Shown in pieces: positions 23,820 to 35,415 of a stretch of DNA of 64,000 bases (within the stretch, counting starts at the first letter, position 1; the number at the start of each line of letters is the position of its first letter). The DNA lies in NCBI GenBank assembly GCA_023055425.1, contig JALGPY010000002.1:152406845-152470844 (forward strand), in the 5' to 3' direction. The stretch is from Linanthus parryae (taxonomy: Eukaryota > Streptophyta > Magnoliopsida > Ericales > Polemoniaceae). Made by a program: the position numbers and the translations under genes. The notes below the pieces were generated by a model. It did not search any database, had not been told where the DNA came from, and was given only the letters and a program-made list of their open reading frames with translations.

Positions 23820-25247
23820 TGCAGGGTTTTGACACAGATTACGCAGCGGAATAAAAAGAAATCTAATTCCATTCGATACCCTCCAAGGATCATAAGTCTA
23901 GAATTCATAACGATGGTATAGGATGAGAACATCAAGTACCTTAGCTTGTCTCCTTGATGACTTCACGTGAAATAGTGTTCACGTCTCTATGAAAATTCCA
24001 CTTCTGAGATTGATCCCGGATCCTTCATACCTTTTTTCTAGCTAGGGAAGGAGGAGGAAGAAGAAGATCAGGCTAAACGAGACAAAAAGAGACCACGTCT
24101 CTTTGGCTGACGACGAGGAGGGGGTTGACGGGGTCGGGGTCGGCCCTTGTTGGCTCTCTCCTTGCTTTTTTCTCTCTGTCTCTCTCTTTCTCTCTTGTGT
24201 GATAACAATTAGGACACTTATGAGATAACAAGCTAGGAGTGTTCTTTATATAGCATAATAAATCCTTGTTAACTACATATTAGCCCATCTCCTAATCATG
24301 TCCATACACGGATTAGTCCACCCTGCAAATTAGTCCCACTAAGTTTTCAAGTGGTTGCGTATTGATCCTTCTTTTTAATTAATCATAATAATTAATTCCC
24401 AAGTCCGATCTAATCTATAGGGAGTGTGACCGCATACGTTTCTCCTTAGTTGGTATTAACCATTACTAACATAGAGCGGCCTCTTGCAAGACATTTATGC
24501 CACCCAACTAATAAAAATAGTCAGTAATCCGACTAACCTTGTGACCAATGTTCTCGTATGGTATTATCCCTTTGTCTCTATATCCGGATTGGACTCGAGA
24601 CTTACAATTCACACTCGTATATCCAATCCATAGTTTCTCGATCTTGGGAATTGTCTTATACATGCAGATAACATCAATATCCTATATTGATTTATTCGAG
24701 TCTCGCCAGACATTCTATAAGAACTACCCCTTGAGTGGCCGCAGATATTTGCTCCCGTTATGTGGGAGGGACAAATTCAATCTACATCACTACCATCTCT
24801 AAGCTTGCTTCCTATAATGCCCGATAACTACCTTTATAGTTACCCGGTTAAGGTGCAACTTTTGATAATATCAAAGCATGATATTTCACAACTAGAGTAT
24901 CTAGTGACTTCAAGTCTAAGGACCACAATACCATTGTCACTACGAGAAGCACTTGTGACTTTACATAACTTTTATGTAGCCTTCTCGTTGTGGGTCAATC
25001 TAGTATACCATTACCCCAAATGCATACCCATGTGCTAGACTTGATATATCCATATCTACCCACATACTAGTCTATATTTGATAATCCCGTTAATCAATAT
25101 AATTGACTAGGGATATTTAAGATAAACAAAATATTGTAATCTAAGGACTTCATTATATTAAATATCTCCATAAATAATACAATGATTATTCTAGCCAAAA
25201 TAATGTTCATACTAAACAAGATTGCCTCTAGGAAATCTATTCTAACA
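23820..25247 (-). repeat. Solo LTR of copia family C, left duplicate
   Basis: 1428 bp, plus-strand TGCAGGGTTTTGACACAG... to ...TTCTAACA, inserted in T2 gag. A TATA-like CTATATAAAG lies on the minus strand near 24240-24250. It is related to the B and T2 LTRs but is a separate family. The same insertion at the same gag position recurs at 54573-56013. Confidence 0.88.
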
Positions 25248-25362
25248 ACCCCTCCATGTTCGCATGTTGCTTATGAAGCTCAGAGGTCATGGTGGAAAGC
25301 ATAAGACAAGTCACATCATTAGAATAATCCTAGATCTTCTAATGTTCCCTTGTAGCTGGAAG
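25248..25362 (-). pseudogene. T2 gag remnant, left duplicate, cut at a junction
   Basis: A short piece of T2 Gag coding DNA (the region encoding TSELQKQHEN in B), parallel to 56014-56130. Similarity to T2 stops at about 25362, and gypsy gag begins immediately with no LTR between them. This marks a rearrangement junction, not an insertion end. Confidence 0.75.
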
Positions 25363-26178
25363 CTATGTTAGCTAAGGTTGAAAAGCAATTACGGGTGGCA
25401 ACATACTCAATGCCCTACAACCGCAGTGGGAAGGCAATAATCAAGGGATTTGAGGCGAACCGAAAAGGAACAGAGCCGGCAATTGTGGTGCCACCAATTC
25501 AGGCAGAGAATTTTTTCCTAAAGCTGGAAGAAATTCAATTTGTGATGGAACAGTTCCCATTTTCGGGCACAGAGGATGAAGACCTTCATGCATTCCTTGG
25601 GGGATTTGAGCATTACTACAATTATGCCCGCCCTAAGGGTGTCACTGTTGAAGCACTTAAACTGATGATGTTCCCTTATTGCCTCATGGGAGTTGCTGAG
25701 GATTGGTTGGATTCTTTGCCATCCAACTCCATAAAAAATTTGGAAGAGTGTGTCTCATAGTTTATAGTTACATTTTCCCTTCTCCAGGATGATTCAGCTA
25801 CAGAACGAGATTTGAAATTTCAGAAAAAGGAAGAGTGAATCATTGGTCCAAGCATGGGAGCGCCTCAACCACTTGCTGAATAAATGCCCCAACCATAGAA
25901 TCGACAAGGGTCACATCATCCAGGTATTCTATGATGCTCTTGACAAGTCTGATAAAGACAAGCTGGATATAGAGGCCGTGGGTAACTTCTTGTTAAAATG
26001 TGATGTGGAGGGGGCATATATGCTAGTTAGATGTGTGGTTAAACAAGAGGAACGCATGGGAAAGTATTACCGCCATAAAGTTCCAATGAGAGATGGCTTA
26101 GTGGCATACAACACAGTGCAGGTGAATGCTGTGGAGGTTAAGCATGAGAAAAGAGCTTCAGAGTTAGCTCTGTAAGGT
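25363..26178 (+). pseudogene. G gag, N-terminal and central part
   Basis: Open at 25365-25760 and 25843-26175, with a stop and small shift between them. Motifs fit the retrotransposon Gag domain of Athila-like gypsy elements: the ENFFLKLEEIQFVMEQFPFSG region, DEDLHAFLGGFEHYYNYARP, LMMFPYCLMGVAEDWLDSLP, then AWERLNHLLNKCPNHRIDKG and QVFYDALDKSD. It ends at ELAL where E2 inserted; the continuation is at 48236 (GEMKRMMKMMGQHM). The true start is missing at the left junction. Confidence 0.85.
26174..26178. repeat. E2 target-site duplication, left copy
   Basis: AAGGT here and AAGGT at 48235-48239. Joining the flanks restores a gag frame through one codon that is now TAA. The LTR's first bases are slightly decayed, so the exact edge is uncertain by a few bases. 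Confidence 0.6.
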
Positions 26179-27443
26179 CAAAGATTTCATGGACTCGAAA
26201 TACTTAGTTATTTCAAGGCATTGAACCTGTTTTCAAAGCCTTGAATAAGGGTTTCACAGGCTCCTTGAACCAGGATTCAAAGCCTTGAAACTGTTTGTCT
26301 TGTACGCATGTTCTAAGGGGGAGTTTTCTCAACTCTTCTGATCTGATCTCATCTTTATCACCCCTGTGCTTGATGTGTTATTATTTTATGATGAAAAAAA
26401 TACTTTTTTGATATATCTAACATCATTTAATCCATCTGTTTGACTCAGTTTTGCGGGGAAATTTTATTTCCTAAGTTTGCAGGATTTGATTCTTAATCTG
26501 GCTTTTGCAGGAAATGAAACATTAAGAGAAGATGATTATGTGATCAATCAGACATTCATGACAGCTCATCAATTTTTTTAAAGACAATATCACAACAATA
26601 TCTCTGAAGATTATGATCAACTATCCATTGGAGAAGGCAGTTAAGAGTGTCAAAGTTTGTTGTCTACAAAACAGGAAATTGTTGCTGAAAATATGGGAAG
26701 ATTTGCAGAGCCTCAAAGCTGTATAAATAGAGCTCATTTTGAAACAATATTGACAACACTCAGCAAGCAAAAAGAGAGACTCATTTCTAGATTGACAAGC
26801 ATCAAAGAAAATAATCTTCCTCACAATCCAACTCACAGAAGACCACGACACTCTTCACTGTAGTTTCATACTTCAGTGTTCTTCTGTCTTGTGTTTTTGT
26901 TGTAGATCATTCTTTTAATACTTCTATATTTCATTCTCAAGGATTGTTTAAGGTGAAAAATAGAGAATTCTTAGTTAATCAGTTAGCTAGAGCACATACT
27001 AGATAGGTTAGAGAGAACCACACTCTATAACAGAGTAAGGCATTTCTCTGTGCTTGAGATCTTGGGCTTAGCTTTGATTAGTAAGAATGGTGTTGAAAAT
27101 CCTTTAGGTAGAAGATCCCTGAGGTCAAGACGTAGGTCCAAGTGGAATGAACTCTATAAACCGCTTGTCTCTTGCATTGACTGTTCATTTACATACCTAT
27201 TTTTTACAGCATTCAAACTAGTCTGTTTTCAAGGGTTTGAAACTCTTTTTAAGACCTTGAAAAAGACCTGTCTGTTTTATTTCAAACTGTATTTCACTCC
27301 AAAGGCTTGAAATTGTTTTCAATGCCTTGATCTGCATAGAAACTCTTCTCCTTTACAAGTTTTGAAAAAAGTTGGCATACTCTATTCAACCCCCCCCTTC
27401 TAGAGTATATGTGCTGCATATCTATCTGCATATTCCCCTTTGA
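26179..27443 (+). repeat. E2 5' LTR
   Basis: It aligns with 34739-35415, 37077-37202 and 47746-48235. The left end is decayed. The right end, CCCCTTTGA, replaces the usual TTTCA. Palindrome-family copies (AAGGCATTGAA, AAAGCCTTGAA forms) cluster near both ends. Confidence 0.87.
27377..27408 (+). other. Poly-C-loop hairpin in E2 5' LTR
   Basis: ATACTCTA (27377-27384) pairs with TAGAGTAT (27401-27408) around TTCAACCCCCCCCTTC. The same structure is in E1 and E3; in the E2 3' LTR (about 48168-48200) the right arm has decayed. Confidence 0.82.
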
Positions 27444-27444
27444 A

Positions 27445-27457
27445 TTGGTATCAGAGC
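27445..27457 (+). other. E2 primer-binding site (tRNA-iMet type)
   Basis: TTGGTATCAGAGC, one base inside the LTR end. Confidence 0.93.
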
Positions 27458-27493
27458 TTGTATCACTGTATAAGATTTAACCATCTGGTGATC

Positions 27494-29347
27494 ATTAGTA
27501 CTGCAGGTGATGGTTGTTTCTCACAAGGAAGAGCTGCTAACAGACCTCCTCTATTTTATGGAGATAATTTTGCTCACTGGAGAGCTCTAATGAAAATGAT
27601 CATCATCGATAAAGATATAGAGCTATGGACCATTATTCATAATGGACCTCAAACTTTTCATACAAAAAAAGATGGGATCAGAACTCCCAAATCTGAAGAC
27701 TCTCTCTCTTCATATGAATTAGAACAATTTTCTAAGAATTACAAAGCTATTAACATCTTGTATTGTGCTTTGAGTACAGATGAATTTAAAAGGATTTCAG
27801 GTTGCAAGACTGCCAAAGATATCTAGGATAAGCTTGTTGTGACATTTGAAGGATCTAGTCAAGTCAAGCAAACCAAGATCAACATCTATCTTAGACAATT
27901 TGAGCTACTCAAGATAAATGCATATGAGTCAATCAGAGAAATGTTCAAAAGGTTCACAGACACAGTCAATAACCTTGATTAACTTGGAAAACATATTTCC
28001 AATAAAGAAAAGGTGAGGAAGATTTTGAGAAGTCTGCCTTAGGAAAAATTGGAACCAAAGACTACTGCAATTAAGGAAACTCAAGATCTCTCATCACTAC
28101 AACCTGATGACCTACAAGGGAAGCTCCTGAAACAAGAAATATCCATGAATGAAGTTGATGGAGAACTACCTGAAGGTGTCATGAACTTAGCACTCAAGGC
28201 CAAAGAGAATGAGAAAATTCAAAGCCTCGAAACAGAAGATGATGATGAAGATCCATTTGCATTAATTTCCAAATCCTTGACCAGAATCCTTAAGACGATG
28301 AAAACCTTTGGAAACAAAGACTTCAACAGAGAAAAACACATATCATCTAGTAGTAAGGACTACAATGGTAAGTCTTATTCACAAAAGAAATCAAAAATCA
28401 TGAACTTCTTTGAGTGTGGTGATGCATGACACTTGATAAGAGATTGTCCACACAAGAAAAGCAAGAACTTTCAGAAGAAAGATTATAACAGGAGAAAGAA
28501 AGCTATGATAGCTTCATGGAGTGATTAAAATACCTCAAGTGACTCTAAACGTGAAGAAGAACATGCAAACCTATGCTTATTGGCCAAGCATGATGAATGT
28601 TCTGAGAAGAACATTAAGGTAATGGTAAACTGTTTAATTTCAAAACCAAAATAAGCTCTTTCAGATTATCTTAGAACAATGCTTTTAAATGAAGAGGATT
28701 ATCGGAAAGAGATTAGAGTTTTGAAAGAAAAAGTTCATGAGCAAGCAAAAGAGAATTTACAACTTGTTTGTCTGAATGAGAGTCTTGAAATCTCTTAGAA
28801 GAAAAATGATAGTGATTTCAAGGCCTTGAAAACCAGTTTCAAAGCCTTGAAAACACTGGTCAAGGAAGTAGTCACTGAGAACTCTTTACTGAGTGACAGC
28901 CTTGTTAATCTGAGACATCATGTTGATGAATTATATAAATAAAAGACTATTCTTACTGAGAAACTTCAAGAATCTGAATTAGTCAAAGTCAAGCTTGCAG
29001 GCTCAAAACACAAGTTGAACTTAATTGTTGGAGAAAGTTCAAAGTCTGTTCACAAAACTCATATTGGATACAGTCCAAATTTTACAAGAAAGAACAATAC
29101 CATAATTGTGAAAGCTGTAAACAAAACTTCTCCTAGGTGTCATTTTTGCAAAAAAATTGGTCATGTTAAGACGACTTGTCCTCACAGAAGAAGTGACGCT
29201 CACATAATGAGGAACACATTCCCATTTCAACTCAAAGGACCAGTAAGACAGATTTGGGCTACTAAAGGGATCAAACCTCCTAATATGGTTAATCATGAGT
29301 ATGAGCCCAAATTCCACACTTGGTCTGACAGCTGGGTAAGGCAGTGA
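27494..29347 (+). pseudogene. E2 gag, many single stops
   Basis: The frame begins at the position equivalent to E3's ATG (ATT here) and runs GDGCFSQGRAANRPPLFYG, DNFAHWRALMKMIIIDKD and NYKAINILYCALSTDEFKR. Single stops break the frame at about 27823, 27979, 28039, 28427 and 28526. Further parts are an acidic region, a knuckle FFECGDA-stop-HLIRDCPHKK near 28408-28455, a coiled coil with DFKALKTSFKALK (28810-28860), and a second finger CHFCKKIGHVKTTCPHRR at about 29138-29190. Gag ends at TGA 29345-29347 after SWVRQ. The frame is otherwise largely collinear with E1 and E3. Confidence 0.87.
28816..28831. repeat. 16-bp palindrome in E2 gag
   Basis: TTTCAAGGCCTTGAAA at the same coiled-coil position as in E1, followed 16 bp later by a one-mismatch copy with AAAGCC in the centre. 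Confidence 0.9.
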
Positions 29348-30290
29348 TTGGTGTTTGCAGGTTGTCACCAATGTCAAAGAATTGAATTTGTTTATGGATA
29401 GTGGTTACTCGAGACACATGAGTGGAAAGAGATCTCTATTCTCAGAATTGAAAGAGCAATCTGAAGGTTCAATTACGCTTGGTGACAAAGGCAAATGCAA
29501 CATTCTTGGTATTGGTAAACTTGGTACAAATTTTAAAAACTCTATTTCGGATGTATATCTTGTTGACGGCTTGAAATTTAACTTTCTTAGTGTATTTCAG
29601 CTTTGTGATAATGGCAATAAGGTTGCCTTTGATAAAGAGAAGTGTGTGGTGCATAATGAGAAATCAGGCAATTGCATTCTCACAGCCTCTAGATCAAACA
29701 ATGTTTATACTTTTCAGACTAACAAAGTTGCAGGTGAAAGCTTAAAGTGTCTCAAGGCCTTGAAAGAGGATTCAAGGGTTTGGCACTGAAAGCTTGGTCA
29801 CATTAGCTTGCATACCTTGAACAAGTTAATCTCCGAAGATCTTGTAAGAGGATAACCATCTATCAAGTTTAAAGATGATGTTGTATGCAAAGCTTGTGTT
29901 CAGGATAAGAAGACCAGAAGCTCATTCAAGCCAAAGAAATTTAACTCCTCAACAGAATGGAGTTGTTGAAAGAAAGAACAGAACTCCTGAAGACATGTCA
30001 AGAACAATGCTCTTAGAGAACAAGCTACCAAAACATTATTGGGCAGAAGTTGTGAATACAGCAAATTACATTTTGAACTGGTGCTTGATCAAACCTATCT
30101 TGAAGAAGACCCCCTATGAACTCTTCAAAGGAAGGAAGAAAAACATTTCATACTTCAGACCCTTTGGTTGCACATGCTATGTCCACAACAATGGTAAGGA
30201 CAACGTGGTTAAGTTTGATGCAAGAAGTGATGAAGGTATATTTATGGGTTACTCTCTAACTAGTTAAGCTTATAGAATTTATAATAAACG
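29348..30290 (+). pseudogene. E2 protease, pre-integrase and integrase with core deletion
   Basis: The protease (29355-29600) has LFMDSGYSRHMSGKRSLF (DSG intact; usual Cys now Tyr) and is in a different frame from gag. A pre-integrase piece with HISLHTLNKLISEDL-like sequence follows (stop near 29788). At about 29938 the sequence jumps from KPKKF straight to TPQQNGVVERKNR. The segment holding both catalytic Asp residues is deleted, leaving only the Glu. The C-terminal part, KKTPYELFKGRKK and CTCYVHNNGKDNV, reads to 30267. Confidence 0.87.
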
Positions 30291-31620
30291 AACCAAGCTG
30301 GTTGAAGAAAGTATTCATGTTATTATTGATGAAAGCTATGATGGTTGTTTGAGTGAATGTTTTGCAGACTTAAATCTGAACAAGCATGAATCAGAAGAAG
30401 AAGCTGAGAACTCACTTGGGTTCAAAAAAGGTTCAGAAGGAAACATAATCAATCTTCAGGACCTTGAAAACAGATCTCAAGGCCTTGAAAATAGAGATTA
30501 AAACTTTGACAAGGATGATCAGAAAGATATAAGTGATCAGGCTACAACTTCAAGACCAGAGAAGCATTATGGAGAGCCAGAACCCTGGTCTCCAAGAAAG
30601 AGACTCAAATATCTTTCATCTCATCCAGCTGACAACATTATATCTGATCGAACCACTGGTACACAAAAAATATTACAGTTGAAGAGTCTTTGTGCTTCTA
30701 ATGCTTTTGTCTCTCTTGTAGAACCCAAAACTGTTATGGAAGCATTACAAGAAGCAGAGTGGATTATAGCTATGCAAAGTGAACTCAATGAGTTTTAAAG
30801 AAACGAGGTGTGGAACCTAGTTCCCCCACCTAAAAACCAGTATGTCATTCGTACCAGATGGGTGTTCAGAAAAAAATTGGATGAGATTGGCAAAGTGATC
30901 AGAAACAAAGCAAGGTTAGTTTCTCAAGGTTACAACCAAGAAGAAGGTATTGATTATGAGGAAAAATTTTCGCCAGTTGCCAGGTTAGAATAAATTAGAA
31001 TTTTACTTGCTTTTTCATCCTACAAGAAGATGAAATTATTTCAAATGGATGTGAAATGTGCTTTCTTGAATGGTTACTTGCAACAAGAAGTTTATGTTGC
31101 ACAACCTCCAGGTTTTGAAGTTGAAAAGTTTCCAGGTCGTATTTACAAACTTTAGAAAGCTCTGTATGGTTTGAAACAAGCTCCAAGAGCTTGGTATGAA
31201 ATATTGTCAAATTTTTTGCTTGAAAATGATTTCAAAAGAGGATTGGTAGACAAGACACGTTTCATAAAGACTCATGACAAGATTTACTTTTAGTTCAAAT
31301 TTATGTTGATGATATTCTATTTGGAGCTACTAATGATCTTCTTTGCAAAGAATTCTCAAGTCTTATGAGCAGAGAATTTGAAACCTTGGACTTCAAATAA
31401 ATCAGTTGAAGAAAGGCATCTTTATAAATCAAAGCAAGTACACTAGGGACTTGTTAAACAAGTATAGTATGTCTCAATCCAAAGAAATCAATACTCCTAT
31501 GAGCTCTACACTACCCTTAGATAAGGATGAATCTGGTAAGAATGTCAATGTAAGAGAGTATAGAGGTATAATTGGATCATTACTTTATTTCACTGCTAGT
31601 ATACCAGATATCATGTTTAG
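30291..31620 (+). pseudogene. E2 linker and reverse transcriptase, degraded
   Basis: The linker has DLNLNKHESEEEAEN, and one palindrome core at 30477-30488. RT motifs: [20 protein letters not shown] (30808 on), [51 protein letters not shown]. An indel near 31280 shifts the frame just before IYVDDILFGAT, and about 40 bp around FFLGLHI are missing near 31385. Stops are at about 30798, 30992 and 31155. Confidence 0.85.
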
Positions 31621-32229
31621 CTAATGTATGTGTGCAAGATTTCAAGCTGATTAAAAGGAATCACACTTAACTTCTGTGAAGAGAATATTCAGATATCTCA
31701 ATGGTACCAAACACTTAGGGCTCTGGTATCCAAGAAATTCTTACTTCTCTTTGCATGGTTTTTCAGATGCTGAGTTTGCAGGTTACAAATTTGATAGGAA
31801 AAGCACTTCTAGAACGTGCCAATTCATTGGATCCTACTTGATCAGTTGGCATTCCAAGAAACAAAACTCAGTAGCCTTATCAACAGCTGAAGTTGAATAT
31901 ATATTTCCTGGAGCATGTTGTTCACAAGTATTGTGGATTGCCTAACTGTTGAGGTATCTTGGATTTGATTTCAGAAGTATTCCCATCAGATGTGACAATA
32001 CCAGTGCAATATCAATTACAAAGAATCCAATTCAGCATTCAAGAACCAAGCATATTGACGCCATACACCATTTCATCAGAGATCATGCTGAGAAAGGTGC
32101 TATTGTTCTTTAATTTGTTTCTACTAACATGAAACTTGAAGATATCTTCACTAAACCATTGCTAGATGAAAGATTTGCAGCTCTAAGAATGGAATTAGGC
32201 ATGCTAAATAAATATGAATTGGTTTAGGG
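31621..32229 (+). pseudogene. E2 RNase H
   Basis: The open part 31676-31945 has HGFSDAEFAGYKFDRKSTS (Asp), LSTAEVEYIFPGACCSQVLW (Glu of TAEAEY kept), then a stop in WIA-stop-LLRYLGFDFRS and CDNTSAISITKNPIQHS (Asp) in frame beyond it. The end of pol (LNKYELV) has its TAG stop overlapping a polypurine tract at 32223-32235. Confidence 0.86.
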
Positions 32230-32714
32230 GGAGTACAAGGTAAGGAAGGTAAGTTATTATGTGTGTCAAAGATTTGAACTGATTTTCAAAGCCTTGAAAA
32301 TCCTTTCAAAGCATTGATTTTACTTGTTTCGGTATAGCAGCGTTTCAAGACCTTGAAACTATTTTCAAAGCCTTGAAAATAAGTATGATAACTGGTTAGT
32401 AAATAATTATTGGATCATTCAATATTGGGTGCTATCTTTGTAGATATTTGCTCAATATTGCCTCTACCTTTTTCAAAATTCTTTTTCAGCCAAATATAGT
32501 ATTAAATTATTTATCTCCATCGACTTCAAAGATTTGAATCTTCTCTGATCATTACAGATCTTTTGAGATCAGAGTGATTGCAATTTCCTTTTCAAACTCA
32601 AACTCTTTCAGTATTTATCTTCTTCTCTTCTCCTTCACTCCGTATCAAATCTACCTCTCTTTATTCTTCTCCCAACCTCTAATTAGCATTAGAAGAGCCT
32701 CAGACAGAATCAAG
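32223..32714 (+). other. E2 internal PPT-like tract and pol/ORF3 spacer
   Basis: GGTTTAGGGGGAGTA at 32221-32235 contains the pol stop TAG. The spacer that follows has four palindrome-family members between 32280 and 32385 (TTTTCAAAGCCTTGAAAA and GTTTCAAGACCTTGAAAC types). The upstream layout is the same in E1 and E3. Confidence 0.7.
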
Positions 32715-34370
32715 ATGGCCGGAGGTTCAAAACCTAGTTCTGAGAAGAAGAGAAAGATAGTTAAAGATGAAGTTCAGACAATCAGTGGGGACTCCAGCTC
32801 TAGGACTCCCAGTGCAAAAGCTAGTAAAGAACTTCCTCCACCAAAGAAGAAGACTAGAAGGATGTGACATCTTCTTCAGAAAAGAAGAAAAAGAAGAAAG
32901 AGAAGGCAGCTGCAGAAAAGCAACCAGAAACAGAGATCTCTAGCCCAAGAATTTGAAGAAAAAGAAGAAAGCCTCTCAAGCTGAAAAGGGAAAACAGAAG
33001 GTGACAGAGGAAGAACTAGGAGACAATGTGGAGAGAACCTTGCATATCTACTCAAAGAACAGTTCTCTTTATGAATCCAGGTTCATCTCAAACACTACAA
33101 AAGGTAAGTGGTTGGATGGTTTTTCATCTAGGAATATTGCTTTCTGTAGCTTGATCAATATTCATATGTTGCTTGGAATGAATCTGAATTGTATCACTAT
33201 GTTGAAGAAAAGCTCTCTGTGGTTCATGCTAAACCCTCCTGAGCTAGCCTATCCAAGACTTACCAGATTTTTCTATCTCAACATGAAGCAACTTAAGAAC
33301 TCTCCACACTTAGTTGTCAAGACTTTAGTTGCTGGTGTTATTATGGAATTAGATCATGCTGAGTTTACATCTGTCCTAGAGATATGATACACAGAACCAT
33401 CCTCCAAAAAGTGAAGCCTTGAGGTTAGCCAGAGAAGAATTCTTTCTACCCAATGTTCCTGCCCCATCCAAATAGTTAACAAACTATGTTTTAAATGTTG
33501 AAGCCAAAGTTTTATTTACTATCTTGATGAGATGCCTCTTTCCAAGGGAACATTCCAATGACTTAGTCATTGAGAGGGTGCTATACATTATGTACATGAT
33601 TATGCATGGCTATGACATTGATCTTCAGAGGCATGTAGTGGAACACATGCTGTTTAGCCAAACAGATCAGAGAAAGCATCCCTTGCCTTATGCAAATTTG
33701 CTCACTCTATTCTTCCAACACCTTGAGATTCCTACTGCTGGTGAAGAGTCTATCACTTCTGGGATTGGTGTGCTAAATGAGAAAGAATTTGAGAAGATTT
33801 GGGTGGTAAAGACCAAAGAGAAAATTTGGAAGTTGTATTCAAATTTTACAGAAGAAGATCTGAATGCAAGGAAATTTTTTAAGCCCAAGGCCTTGACCGC
33901 TACTTCAAGCCATAGCTCTCAGCCTTCTGATTTGTCTTCAATCCTTCAGAGACTTGATGGTCTAGAGATGGAGAATAGTGAAATCAAAGAGAATCTGCAT
34001 GAGTTTGAGGCTGATCTCAAATAGGTCAAATACATGTTGGAGACCATCTTTAGAAGCATGACTGTGTTGATGTCCCTGAGGATGAAGAAGGTGCCAAGAA
34101 AGAAGGCTCTGACATGAACTTTCCCAGTGAACACTCCAATCAGGAAGAAGCTGTTCCAGTCAAGGATAAAGGAAAGCATGTGGTAGTTGAACAAGTTTCT
34201 CAAGAAGGAGATGAAGTAAACAGTCCTGATTCAGATGACTTGCTGATAACCATGAAGAAGAAGAAGAATAAATCTCCAAAGACTGCTACTAAGGACAAGA
34301 CTGAAGAAGAGACTGCTGGTGAGAATAAAGAGGAACAAGGAGAACAGGACAATGATGAACAGTGAGGAAG
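32715..34370 (+). pseudogene. E2 env-position ORF (SIRE third ORF)
   Basis: It starts MAGGSKPSSEKKRK at 32715 and has a Lys-rich head (to 32867). After stops it continues at 32953-33387 (KGKWLDGFSSRNIAFCSLIN, SLWFMLNPPELAYPRLTRFF, ELDHAEFTSVLEI), 33524-34024 (RCLFPREHSNDLVIERVLYI, HPLPYANLLTLFFQHLEI) and a Glu/Lys-rich tail at 34114-34365. It is collinear with the E3 ORF at 38967-40745. No transmembrane span or signal peptide is evident, so despite its position it need not be an envelope protein. About four to five stops or shifts. Confidence 0.78.
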
Positions 34371-34738
34371 AAGATGGAGATCAGGATGGAAATGAAGACC
34401 CAACCCTATAATCTTTCCTATTCTTTCTTTCTCATTCTCTTTTTAAAGTTTCGTTACAAAATTTTCCAGACACTGATCCAACATCTTCTCATTCTTTTTG
34501 ATGAAAGTCAAAAAGGGGGAGAAATCCTTAGGTTTTTTCTTATTTCTGTTTAAGTGAACTCTCCTTTGGTCAGTAGGACTATCTGCAAATTATTTTCTTT
34601 TTTTGATTATGTTTATTAATAAGTTGGATCTTTTGGAATTAATATGTTATTACTATTTGAACTGTGTGCTAATCAGTATTTTTTGCAGAAACTAAGGCTC
34701 AAACAAATTAAGGTTTTGTCTTTCATCATGGGGGAGAT
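34371..34738 (+). other. E2 3' untranslated stretch and PPT
   Basis: AT-rich non-coding sequence ending in ATGGGGGAGAT (34728-34738), the PPT directly before the LTR start TGTACACAGG. Confidence 0.75.
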
Positions 34739-35415
34739 TGTACACAGGTTTCATGGACTTGTAATACTTACTTATTTGAAGGCCTTGAACCAGTTTTGAA
34801 ATCCTTCAATCAGGTTTCATAGGCTTGAAATAGCAGAGCTATTTCAAGGCCTTGAACCACGATTCAAAGCCTTGAAACTAATTGCCTGTATGCATGTTCT
34901 AAGGGGGAGTTTTTCTCAACTATTCTGATCTACTTCTATCTCAATCACCCATGTGCTTGATGGGTTATTATTTGATGATGAAAGACCAACTATTTTGATA
35001 TATCTAACATAATTTAATCCATCTATTTGACTCAGTTTTGCAGGGAAATTTTATTTCTTAAGTTTGCAGTATTTGTTTCCTAATCTGACTTTTGCATGAA
35101 AGGAAACATTAAGAGCAGATGATTCTGTGATCAACCTGACATTCATGAAAGCTTCTCAATTTGTTTAAAGACAGGATCACAACAATTTCTCTGCATATTA
35201 TGATCAACTATCCGTTGGAGAAGGCTGTTAAGAGAGTCAAAGTTTGTTGCCTACAAAACAGGATGTTGTTGCTTAAAATCTGGGAAGATTTGCAAATCCC
35301 CAAATTTGTATAAGTAGAGATCATTTTGAAGCAACATTGACAACACTCAACGGGAAAAAAGAGAGACTCATTTTTGGATTGACAATCATCGAAGAAGTTA
35401 ATCTTTCTCACAATC
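34739..35415 (+). repeat. E2 3' LTR, first segment
   Basis: Begins TGTACACAGGTTTCATGG. An exact palindrome core is at 34844-34855. It is interrupted at CAATC by a solo G-type LTR, continues at 37077-37202, is interrupted again by E3, and finishes at 47746-48235. Confidence 0.88.
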
